Shown: in pieces, positions 1 to 6,509 of the stretch | How positions within the stretch are numbered: the first letter of the stretch is position 1 | Layout of the letters: the number at the start of each line of letters is the position of its first letter | Notes under the pieces: generated by a model | Told to the model about the DNA's origin: nothing | Databases searched by the model: none | What the model saw: the letters and a program-made list of their open reading frames with translations, nothing else | Assembly: GCA_021793335.1 (NCBI GenBank) | Contig: JAJYSW010000031.1 | Span: 1-19,501 of the forward strand | DNA length: 19,501 bases | Direction: 5' to 3' | DNA from: Actinomycetes bacterium | Lineage (GTDB): Bacteria; Actinomycetota; Actinomycetes; Mycobacteriales; Micromonosporaceae | Program-made: the position numbers and the translations under genes

Positions 1-36
1 GTACCCCTCGGCCGATCTCATCGGCGTGCTCCGCGC

Positions 37-279
37 TCACGACGTGCCCACTTCGAGCGATACGCGTCGGTGGGCGAGCAGGGGACGCGGTTCCGTTCTT
101 CTCGGGGATGCGGACCCATGCGCCCAGAGGGCGGGCCCCACCGGCCCGGTGTTCGGCACGCCGTTCGCCCGGCCGGTCCGCGCCGGGGACCTCGGGACCC
201 GGCCGCCCCTCCCCTGCGCGGTCCCGGCCGGAAGGCCCCGGCTCGGGCCCGCCTCGGGGAGCGCGGTGTCAGTGCTCAT
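37..279 (-). CDS. Doubtful small ORF downstream of the permease operon; possible coupled gene at window edge
   Basis: This stretch follows the last permease gene in the direction of transcription. An ATG at 279 is preceded by AAAGGAG about ten bases upstream and opens an 80-residue frame rich in Pro, Gly and Arg that resembles no family I know. Its TGA stop at 39-37 overlaps a GTG at 40-38 (GTGA) that would start a second reading frame, VSAEHADEIGRGV, running off the window. The frame containing that GTG is also open further back, to about 272, and has the stronger GC bias at third positions below about 115. So either a small coupled ORF precedes an edge gene, or one gene starts at 279 and carries a frameshift. 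I see nothing else in 1-341. Confidence 0.2.
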   Translation of the reverse strand: MSTDTALPEAGPSRGLPAGTAQGRGGRVPRSPARTGRANGVPNTGPVGPALWAHGSASPRRTEPRPLLAHRRVSLEVGTS

Positions 280-341
280 GAGCGGACGGCTCCTTTCGTG
301 TGGCGGCCGGGACGTGTCCGCATGGTGCACGTCCCTGCCCA

Positions 342-1277
342 TCATCCCTTGACCGAACCCAGCATGATGCCCGAGACGAAATAGCGCTGCACGAAGGGAT
401 AGACGCACAGGATGGGGATGACGGTGAGGATCATCGTCACCGCCTGGATGTTCGAGGAGACCAGTGCGGTCGTCGTCCCCGCGGCCGCGGCCCCTTCGGA
501 AGCCGAGGTGGAGGCCCCCGCGATGAGGTTCCTGATGAACAACGTGATGGGGAACAGCTCGCTCTTGTCCAGGTAGAGGAACGCGGCGAACCAGTCGTTC
601 CAAAATACGACCGAGTAGAAGAGCACCATCGTGGCGACGACCGCCTTCGACAAGGGCAGCACGATCCGCGCGAAGATGCCGTACCAGTTCAGCCCGTCGA
701 TCATCGCGGCCTCCTCGAGTTCCTTGGGCAGGTTCTCGAAGAACGACTTCATGACCAGGAGGTTGAACACCGAGATCGCACCGGGGAGCACGATCGCCCA
801 CATGGTGTTCTTCATCCCGAGCGCAGAGATGAGCACGTAGTTCGGCACGATGCCGCCGTTGAAGAACATCGTGAACACGGCGATCCCGATGAGGGCGTTC
901 CGGCCCTTGAGGTGCTTCTTGGACAGCACGTACGCGTAGGTCGTGGTGAGGACCATGGCGATCGTCGTCCCCACGGTGGTGTACAGCACGGTGTTGCCGT
1001 AATTGCGCCAGAACGTGCCGTTGGACATCACGGCCTTGTAGGTGTCGATGTTGAAGCCCACGGGCCAGAAACTCACCTGGCCGGCCTTGATCGCCCCCGC
1101 CGAGCTGAACGACTGGGCGAGCACCGTGATGAACGGGTACAGCATGACCACGCACAGCAGCACCAGGGCGGTCGCGTTGACGACGCCGAACACGCGCCTG
1201 CCGGTCGATTCCTTCGTCTTGCGTCGGCGGTCGCCCGCCGGCTTCGTCGGTTCCTTCGCGATCATGTCGGTCACCAC
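342..1277 (-). CDS. Carbohydrate ABC transporter permease, LplC/YtcP type (CUT1)
   Basis: Inner-membrane permease of about 311 residues, the second of a permease pair importing a sugar or glycoside. After a polar Lys/Arg-rich N-terminus a membrane segment begins near residue 30 (NATALVLLCVVMLYPF). The cytoplasmic EAA loop that contacts the ATPase is clear (LEEAAMIDGLNWYGIFARIV). The C-terminus RYFVSGIMLGSVKG is typical of the LplC/YtcP branch, whose partners are large binding proteins of 500 residues or more, as here. The GTG at 1277 overlaps the end of the upstream permease gene by 7 bases; GTG 1274, which gives a GTGA overlap with that gene's stop, and ATG 1265 are alternatives. No ATPase gene is in the window, so a shared MsiK-like ATPase encoded elsewhere is likely, as is usual for actinobacterial CUT1 importers. 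Confidence 0.93.
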   Translation of the reverse strand: MVTDMIAKEPTKPAGDRRRKTKESTGRRVFGVVNATALVLLCVVMLYPFITVLAQSFSSAGAIKAGQVSFWPVGFNIDTYKAVMSNGTFWRNYGNTVLYTTVGTTIAMVLTTTYAYVLSKKHLKGRNALIGIAVFTMFFNGGIVPNYVLISALGMKNTMWAIVLPGAISVFNLLVMKSFFENLPKELEEAAMIDGLNWYGIFARIVLPLSKAVVATMVLFYSVVFWNDWFAAFLYLDKSELFPITLFIRNLIAGASTSASEGAAAAGTTTALVSSNIQAVTMILTVIPILCVYPFVQRYFVSGIMLGSVKG

Positions 1278-2287
1278 AGGCTCGTCCCAACCATCCGCCG
1301 CGAGAGCAGGTTCGCGGAAAGCACCATCACGAGGCCGATCAGCGCCTGGAACAGGCCGATCGCCGCCGCATAACTGAGATTGTTCGACACCAGGCCGACC
1401 CGATAGAGGTACGTCGAGATGACGTCGGCCGTCTCATATGTCAGAGGGTTGTACAGCAGCAGCACCTTCTCGAAGCCGACGTTGAGGAACATCCCGATGT
1501 TGAGGATCAAGAGTGTGATCATCATCGGACGGATGCCCGGGAGGGTGACGTGCCACGTCTGCCGCCATCGGCCCGCCCCGTCGATCTTCGATGCCTCGTA
1601 CAGGGAGTCGTCGACCGTGGTGAGTGCAGCGAGGTAGAGGATCGTCCCCCAGCCGACGGTCTGCCATATCTCGGAACCGACGTACACGGTGCGGAACCAT
1701 TCGGGTCGCTGGAGGAACGGGATGCCTTCGCCGCCGAACGACTCGATGATCTGGTTGACCGTCCCCTGTAGCGACAGCAGCTGCATCAGCATGCCGACGA
1801 CGATGACGACGGAGAGGAAGTGCGGCAGGTAGGAGATCGACTGCACGACTTTCTTGAAGTGCTTCTTCCGCACCTCGTTCAGCATGAGCGCGAGCACGAT
1901 CGGGAGCGGGAAGCCGATCACGAGAGTCAATCCGCCGAGGATCGCCGTGTTCGCGAACACCTGCCAGAACGTGGGGTCGTTGATGAACATCTCGATGTAG
2001 CGCAGGCCGACCCACTCGTCCCCGAAGATGCTCCCTCCCGGCCGGAACCTCCGAAAGGCGATGATGTTCCCGACCATGGGACCGTACTTGAAGATCGCGA
2101 AGAAGATCAGCGGGAGCAGGGCGAGGCTGTAGAGCTGCCAGTCCCGCCGGAAAGCCTGCCGCCAGGTCTGCCTCTGCTTTCGGCGCCGTACCGTCGGCGC
2201 CGTGGTGGGGGTGCTGCGCGGCGCGGTGTCCCCGTTCGCTTCGCGTTCGACTGATCGGGGGGACTGCTCGTCTTGTGTGAGAGGCAT
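1271..2287 (-). CDS. Carbohydrate ABC transporter permease, LplB type (CUT1)
   Basis: First permease of the importer pair, 338 residues. A charged N-terminus (RRRKQRQTWRQAFRRDWQLY) leads into the first membrane helix (SLALLPLIFFAIFKYGPM). The phrase FKYGPMVGNIIAFRRF is characteristic of LplB-type permeases. The EAA loop reads YEASKIDGAGRWRQTWHVTLP. I start at ATG 2287, which has GGGAGGAAG just upstream, rather than at the longer frame to 2392, which would run into the binding-protein gene. It lies 52 bp after that gene across a strong hairpin, and its TGA overlaps the start of the next permease gene. The three genes are clearly one operon, with transcription running towards lower coordinates. 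Confidence 0.94.
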   Translation of the reverse strand: MPLTQDEQSPRSVEREANGDTAPRSTPTTAPTVRRRKQRQTWRQAFRRDWQLYSLALLPLIFFAIFKYGPMVGNIIAFRRFRPGGSIFGDEWVGLRYIEMFINDPTFWQVFANTAILGGLTLVIGFPLPIVLALMLNEVRKKHFKKVVQSISYLPHFLSVVIVVGMLMQLLSLQGTVNQIIESFGGEGIPFLQRPEWFRTVYVGSEIWQTVGWGTILYLAALTTVDDSLYEASKIDGAGRWRQTWHVTLPGIRPMMITLLILNIGMFLNVGFEKVLLLYNPLTYETADVISTYLYRVGLVSNNLSYAAAIGLFQALIGLVMVLSANLLSRRMVGTSLW

Positions 2288-2310
2288 GGGCACTTCCTCC
2301 CGTCCGCGTC

Positions 2311-2329
2311 GGGGCGGCGGCGCCGCCCC
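2311..2329 (-). other. Intercistronic hairpin between binding-protein and permease genes
   Basis: GGGGCGGC and GCCGCCCC form an 8-bp perfect stem with a 3-base loop in the 52-bp gap between the binding-protein stop and the LplB-type start. There is no T-run, so it is more likely an mRNA-stabilising or attenuating stem than a full terminator. Similar stems sit between malE and malF in other bacteria and let the binding protein be made in excess over the permeases. The role here is inferred. Confidence 0.5.
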
Positions 2330-2339
2330 GAGGGGCGGA

Positions 2340-4019
2340 TCAGGAGTTCTCCTCCTCGAAGCGCTCGCGTGCGCCGTTGAGCAGATCGACATAATCGGCC
2401 AGGCCCTGGGCTTCGAGCTCGGCCACGTAGTCGTCCCACTCGGCGATGTCCCGCTGACCCATGATGAACCGCAGCGTGTTCGTGTCGACCGTGTCCTTGA
2501 GCGGCGTGGCCAGGAGCGATGCCCGTTCCAGTTCCATCTCGTCGAGCGGCGCCGGCGGGTTCGGGTCGCGCGGCGTGCGCGAGGAGAGCACGGAGTCGAT
2601 GTATTCCACGAAGGTCGGCGTGTTGTACGACTCCTTGAGGGTGCGCGACTCGGTCGAATCGGCGAACACGGGATTCGACCAGCCGAAGTCCTCTTGGATG
2701 TCCGTCTCCCCGTCCGGGTTGAGGTTGTAGGCGTTGAGGGAGAATTCCGGTTTGAGTTCGATCGTGCCGTCGGCGTCCTTGGTGTAGGTCTCGTCGAGCA
2801 CGCCCCATCGGATGAGCTCGCGCGCCTCGGGGTTGTAGTAGAGCCAGTCGAGGAACTGCAAAGTGGCGAGGAAGTGCTCGGATTCGGCGACCTCGGAGTT
2901 CAACATGAACCCGTTCCAGAAGTTCCGCGGCTCGACCACCTGACCCGCCGGGCCGCCGGGCGGAGCGATCTGGAGGACCTCGAAGTTGCCCTCGCCGACC
3001 GTCTCGTTCAAGGCCTGCACGAACTCGATGGCCGTCCCGGCCGATCCGGAGGCCGCGAACACGGTCTCGTTCGCGAACTTCTCCGAGACCTCCCCGCCGC
3101 CGCTGCCGTCGTTCGACGCGGTGAAGGAGTCCGTGTCGACCAGGCCGTCCGCCACGAGACCGCGGAAGAACTCGACCATCTCCTTGTACTCCGCGGACAC
3201 GGCCGTGTACTGGAGGCCGCCGGAGCCGTCGTCCATCATGCCGGTGCCGAAGCCCCAGCCGGCCTGCGCTCCGAATGCGTGCGAGGCGTAGTTCAGCAGC
3301 GACTGCGCCTCGAATCCATCGGCGAGGGGCTTGGAGTCGGGGTACCGCTCCTTGATCTTGACGAGTGCTTCACGCACCTCGTCCCAAGTCTCGGGAACAC
3401 CCGCGCCGACGTCGTCGAAGACGTCCTTGCGGATGATGAGCGTGAAGACGGGCACCGACACCTCTTGGAGGCCCGGCAGCATGTAGTACTTGCCGTCGGC
3501 CTGCTTCAGGTTGTCGATCATGTCCGTGAGGTCCCACTCTTCCACGTATTTCTGGAAGTTCGGCATGTGCTCCACGTAGTCGCTGATCGGGAGGATCGCG
3601 CCCGAGGAGACGAATGAGGTCTCGTCCCCCGTGTAGATCAGCGGGATGACGGTGGGGGCGTCACCGGCACTGACCAGAAGACTCCGCTTCTCCTCCGCGT
3701 CGCTGAATGGGATGGTCGTGAGTTCGAACTTCACATTCGTGCGCTTTTCGATCTCGGTGAAAAATTTCCACGAGTCCTTGATCGGGACTTCAGGCCATTC
3801 CGTCCACAGGAGCGACAAGGTGAACGCCTCCGTCGCCGTGAACTGCGTGTCCGCGGCGAAACCGTCCATCGCCCCCTTCGACTGGCTGTCGATGTCGACC
3901 TCGCCGCCGCCGTCGTCGCCACATGACGCGAGTGCGAACACACTGGAGGCGGCAATAGAGGCTCCGATGACTCCGCGACGAGTCATTCCGAAGGGCTTTC
4001 GCCCGAAAATATCTGACAT
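2340..4019 (-). CDS. Extracellular sugar-binding lipoprotein of CUT1 ABC importer (large LplA/YtcQ type)
   Basis: Solute-binding protein of 559 residues that would capture the substrate outside the cell and deliver it to the LplB/LplC permeases. The N-terminus has a twin-arginine motif (TRRGVIG, residues 13-19), a hydrophobic stretch and a lipobox ALAS-Cys33 followed by GDDGGG, so it is predicted to be exported by Tat and anchored as a lipoprotein. The mature part has the length of the large LplA/YtcQ class, clearly longer than MalE-type proteins of about 420. I start at ATG 4019, which has AAGGGAGA at proper spacing; an ATG at 4049 has AGGAGG only two bases upstream. It is the first gene of the operon, behind a strong promoter with operators. 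In Paenibacillus and Bacillus, relatives act on plant-wall oligosaccharides; the ligand here is unknown. Confidence 0.93.
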   Translation of the reverse strand: MSDIFGRKPFGMTRRGVIGASIAASSVFALASCGDDGGGEVDIDSQSKGAMDGFAADTQFTATEAFTLSLLWTEWPEVPIKDSWKFFTEIEKRTNVKFELTTIPFSDAEEKRSLLVSAGDAPTVIPLIYTGDETSFVSSGAILPISDYVEHMPNFQKYVEEWDLTDMIDNLKQADGKYYMLPGLQEVSVPVFTLIIRKDVFDDVGAGVPETWDEVREALVKIKERYPDSKPLADGFEAQSLLNYASHAFGAQAGWGFGTGMMDDGSGGLQYTAVSAEYKEMVEFFRGLVADGLVDTDSFTASNDGSGGGEVSEKFANETVFAASGSAGTAIEFVQALNETVGEGNFEVLQIAPPGGPAGQVVEPRNFWNGFMLNSEVAESEHFLATLQFLDWLYYNPEARELIRWGVLDETYTKDADGTIELKPEFSLNAYNLNPDGETDIQEDFGWSNPVFADSTESRTLKESYNTPTFVEYIDSVLSSRTPRDPNPPAPLDEMELERASLLATPLKDTVDTNTLRFIMGQRDIAEWDDYVAELEAQGLADYVDLLNGARERFEEENS

Positions 4020-4094
4020 GTCCGTCTCCCTTGAGGTCGTTACCTGCATTGCCTCCTCGACACTTCATGCGCGCGATCACACTGCCACACTTAT

Positions 4095-4126
4095 CGAAAG
4101 TTTCGAGGGGTTTACCGATAGTTTCA
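4095..4126 (-). promoter_or_regulatory. Tandem CGAAA-N-TTTCG-type operators at the binding-protein promoter
   Basis: CGAAAGTTTCG at 4095-4105 is a perfect 11-base palindrome. CGATAGTTTCA at 4116-4126 is an imperfect copy. The centres are 21 bp apart, two helical turns, so two dimers could sit on the same face. The second copy covers the expected transcription start and the first lies just downstream, a standard repression layout. The motif matches, as I recall it, the CGAA-N-TTCG site of BxlR and the CGAAA repeats near Streptomyces xylanase genes. The likely binder is the LacI-type protein encoded at 4642-5658. Confidence 0.65.
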
Positions 4127-4128
4127 AG

Positions 4129-4157
4129 ATCTTAACCACACCGCTCAGTGATGTCAA
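4129..4157 (-). promoter_or_regulatory. Sigma-70-like promoter of the binding-protein/permease operon
   Basis: On the minus strand TTGACA (4157-4152) is followed after exactly 17 bases by TAAGAT (4134-4129). This is a full-consensus -35 with a good -10, unusually strong for an actinobacterium. The start of transcription would fall near 4122, inside the operator copy at 4116-4126, giving a leader of about 100 bases before ATG 4019. Confidence 0.7.
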
Positions 4158-4641
4158 TAAAATCACCCGAGCAACCCCTACAACACCCTGCGTTATGAAA
4201 TGGCAGCGCATCCGCCGCGGGGAGCGCGAGGGAAGACACGGGCGAGAAGGCCCGCGATCGAGGCACTCGGCGACAGTTTTCGCAGGCAGCGATATCAAAG
4301 TACGGGATCGGCGCCGGACTCCCGATGGGCACGGGTTCAGCTCCGAACCACCGGTTTCGACTCCTCTGTTCCTCAGCGGACGCGCCCCGCTCGAAGCGCC
4401 AAGCGGGACGATCCGCGCCGGGGAAATTCCGAAACTTTCGTCAGCCGACCGGAGGCATAGGCGCCGCACCCGGCCCGCGTCCGGTCGAGCAGCACGGCGA
4501 ACCCGGGCGCCATCGCAGCGAACAGAGCGCCACCCCCGCTGGAATTCGCGGTCGGATCGCGAGGCTCGCTTCACGAGCCCGCTCCCCGCGAACACTTCAC
4601 AGCGTCCCCGGCCTCGGCGTTCACCGACGTCGCGGCGCCCC
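4158..4641. other. Intergenic region between repressor gene and importer promoter
   Basis: About 480 bases with no convincing gene. Open frames on both strands have Arg/Pro/Ser-rich translations without family resemblance, and the minus-strand one (to 4077) would run through the promoter. The stretch 4158-4200 is relatively AT-rich and the rest is GC-rich. It contains the distal palindrome at 4430-4440, listed separately. The length may reflect a looping regulatory region or a decayed gene. Confidence 0.5.
4430..4440. promoter_or_regulatory. Distal CGAAA-C-TTTCG operator
   Basis: CGAAACTTTCG is the exact reverse complement of the palindrome at 4095-4105 and lies about 310-335 bp upstream of the two promoter-proximal copies, between the repressor gene and the importer operon. 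An auxiliary operator for DNA looping is plausible, since LacI-family proteins that form tetramers use such pairs. Confidence 0.5.
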
Positions 4642-5658
4642 TCAGGCCTTCAAGTGAGCGGTGGACTCACGGACGACGAGCCGAGTAGCGAGCTCCTCAC
4701 GCAGCGCGACGGGCGGTGGATCGGCCATGATGCGCAGCAGCATCCGCAGTGCGGCCTCGCCCATCTCCACGATGGGCTGATGGAGGGTGGTGAGCGCAGG
4801 TCGGAGCCATGCGGCCTCGGGCAAGTCGTCGAAGCCGACGACGCTGACATCTCCGGGGATGCGCAGTCCCAACGATTCGGCCGCGTCGTACACCCCGGCC
4901 GCCACCGCGTCGGTGCACGCGAAGATCGCCGTCGGCGGTGCTGCGGCGGCGAGCAACGCGATCGCCGCCTTGGAGGAGTCGGCGCGGCACCATCCGGTGT
5001 GGACGATCTGGTTCTCGGGGAGCTCGGCCCCCGCCGGGATCACGGCGGAGCGGAATCCGTCGATGCGGGCCCGAGTGTAGAGATGGCGGGGGTCCCCGCC
5101 GATCACGGCGAAGCGCCGATGGCCCAGCGAGAGGAGATGCTCGGCGGCCGCGTGGCCGCCCGCCCAGTTCGAGGCGCCGACACTCGCCACCGTCTTCGGA
5201 GGCTGGGTCACCGGGTCGAGCAGCACCACCGGCACCTGCGCCGCGTCGAGCATGGCGAACTGTTCGGCCGTGACGTCGACCAACGCCAGGACCGCACCGC
5301 GCAGTTTCCGCTCCAGCAGCCGAGTCAGCCAACCCTCGTCCGGCTTGCGCGCGACGGAGACGACGATGTCGACCCCCGCTGCGGAAGCGGCGTGCTCGAC
5401 ACCGCTGAGCGCCCGATTCGCCCACGCGCCCTCGACGCCGCTGAGCACGAGGTCCACAAGAGCGGGAGAGTCGCCGCGCGGCACCGGTCCCCGGCCCGAG
5501 CGTCCGCGGTAACCGAGTTCGGTCACCGCGCGCATGACCCGGGCACGGGTCTCGGAGGAGACGTCCGATCGCCCGCCGAGGACCTTCGAGGCCGTCGGCA
5601 CCGTCGTGCCGGCCCGCTCGGCCACATCGGCGAGAGTCATCCGTTTGCCGTTCCGCAT
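4642..5658 (-). CDS. LacI-family transcriptional regulator of sugar locus A
   Basis: Repressor of 338 residues. The N-terminal helix-turn-helix spans about residues 8-30 (TLADVAERAGTTVPTASKVL) and is followed by GGRSDVSSETRARVMRAV, a subtype with PTxSKV and GRxDV that I associate from recall with xylan/xyloside regulators of the BxlR kind. The hinge region is atypical (YRGRSGRGPVPRG rather than YRPNALAR), and the rest is a periplasmic-binding-protein-like ligand domain ending in HLKA. It sits between the importer operon and the divergent ThuA/oxidoreductase operon, so control of both is likely. Upstream of its start lie AAGTTGCGCAACTT and a CGAAACT half-site, suggesting self-regulation. The ATG at 5658 has only a weak AGG upstream; ATG 5640 is an alternative but would cut close to the HTH. 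Confidence 0.92.
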   Translation of the reverse strand: MRNGKRMTLADVAERAGTTVPTASKVLGGRSDVSSETRARVMRAVTELGYRGRSGRGPVPRGDSPALVDLVLSGVEGAWANRALSGVEHAASAAGVDIVVSVARKPDEGWLTRLLERKLRGAVLALVDVTAEQFAMLDAAQVPVVLLDPVTQPPKTVASVGASNWAGGHAAAEHLLSLGHRRFAVIGGDPRHLYTRARIDGFRSAVIPAGAELPENQIVHTGWCRADSSKAAIALLAAAAPPTAIFACTDAVAAGVYDAAESLGLRIPGDVSVVGFDDLPEAAWLRPALTTLHQPIVEMGEAALRMLLRIMADPPPVALREELATRLVVRESTAHLKA

Positions 5659-5683
5659 GGCGCGAGCCTAGCGAAACTCTTTA

Positions 5684-5697
5684 AAGTTGCGCAACTT
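5684..5697. promoter_or_regulatory. TTGCGCAA operator, repressor-proximal copy
   Basis: AAGTTGCGCAACTT is a perfect 14-base palindrome with the central CG usual for LacI-family operators. It lies 26 bp upstream of the repressor start codon and is nested in a wider GCGAA...TTCGC symmetry. It would sit in the leader or promoter of the repressor gene and upstream of the divergent promoter. Confidence 0.6.
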
Positions 5698-5713
5698 CGC
5701 TGAATATTTGCAC

Positions 5714-5742
5714 TTGATAAGCGGTATTTACATTGGTAATAA
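5714..5742 (+). promoter_or_regulatory. Promoter of the ThuA/oxidoreductase operon
   Basis: TTGATA (5714-5719) and TAATAA (5737-5742) are 17 bases apart in a local AT-rich patch between two TTGCGCAA palindromes. Transcription would begin near 5749, upstream of the second palindrome, so a bound repressor could block it. Confidence 0.55.
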
Positions 5743-5769
5743 TGAAGTTCGGCGCGTCAATCGGCGCGG

Positions 5770-5783
5770 AACTTGCGCAACTT
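5770..5783. promoter_or_regulatory. TTGCGCAA operator, ThuA-proximal copy
   Basis: AACTTGCGCAACTT differs from the perfect palindrome at 5684-5697 at one position. The centres are 86 bp apart, close to eight helical turns, with the promoter between them. This layout allows a repression loop controlling both divergent transcripts. Confidence 0.55.
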
Positions 5784-5801
5784 TTGGAGTATTGGCAGCA
5801 C

Positions 5802-6509
5802 ATGTCAGCATCAGCGACCAAACGCGCGCTCATCATGCGCGGCGGTTGGGACGGCCACTGGCCGGTCGAAGCGACCGACTCGTTCATCCCCTTCCTGACC
5901 GAGAACGGCTACGAGGTCCGTGTCGAGGAATCCTCCGCCGTGTACTCCGACACCGGGTACATGGCCACGGTCGACGTCATCGTCCAGACCAACACCATGA
6001 ACAAGATCGACAAAGACGAACTCGACGGGCTCATCGCCGCGATCGAGCACGGCACCGGCATGGCCGGATGGCACGGCGGCATCGCCGATTCCTACCGCGA
6101 CAGCTCGGATTACCTCCAGCTCATCGGCGGACAGTTCGCCACCCACCCGGCGAAGGCGCCACGAGACCAGCTGACCGGCGATGAGAGCGACTGCTTCGTG
6201 CGCCACACGATCGCGATCGTCCCCGAGAAGGCCGACCATCCGATCGTCGCCGGCATCGAGGACTTCGAACTCGACACCGAGCAGTACTGGGTCCTCTCCG
6301 ACGAATACAACGACGTGCTCGCGACCACGACGATTCCCGCGCGCGACTTCGACCCCTGGCATCGGCCGCTCACCTGCCCGGCCGTCTGGACCCGACACTG
6401 GGGCGAGGGCCGCATCTTCGTGGCGACCCCCGGCCACGACATGAACGTCCTCGCCGACGCGAACGTCCGCACCATCATCGAAAGAGGCATACTATGGGCC
6501 AGCCGTTGA
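5802..6509 (+). CDS. ThuA-domain protein
   Basis: Protein of 235 residues with a ThuA-like, glutamine-amidotransferase-type Rossmann fold. Visible family features include the opening strand and glycine turn (RALIMRGGWDGHWP), the central GTGMAGWHGGIADSYRDS, the HPIVAGIEDFELDTEQYWV segment and the late WGEGRIFVATPGHD. ThuA with ThuB in rhizobia takes part in breakdown of trehalose and related disaccharides through 3-keto sugars; ThuA domains also occur fused to or beside glycosidases and dehydrogenases. I start at ATG 5802 because the longer frame begins with a TTG inside the promoter; GGAG lies about 12 bases upstream, which is rather far. The next gene overlaps its end by 16 bases, so the two are translated together. 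The exact reaction is not known. Confidence 0.85.
   Translation: MSASATKRALIMRGGWDGHWPVEATDSFIPFLTENGYEVRVEESSAVYSDTGYMATVDVIVQTNTMNKIDKDELDGLIAAIEHGTGMAGWHGGIADSYRDSSDYLQLIGGQFATHPAKAPRDQLTGDESDCFVRHTIAIVPEKADHPIVAGIEDFELDTEQYWVLSDEYNDVLATTTIPARDFDPWHRPLTCPAVWTRHWGEGRIFVATPGHDMNVLADANVRTIIERGILWASR

Noticed and set aside
37..1290. 417-codon minus-strand frame
   Set aside because: It is a shifted-frame shadow of the LplC-type permease with extreme Arg/His/Gly composition; only its last part, from ATG 279, is considered as a doubtful ORF.
4077..4595. Minus-strand frame of 172 codons upstream of the binding-protein gene
   Set aside because: It would be translated through the -35/-10 promoter and operators and has no recognisable domain or clear ribosome site.
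3646..5703. Plus-strand open frame of 685 codons
   Set aside because: It is antisense to the binding-protein start, its promoter and the LacI gene, has Arg/Ser/Pro-rich translation with no family features, and arises from high GC.
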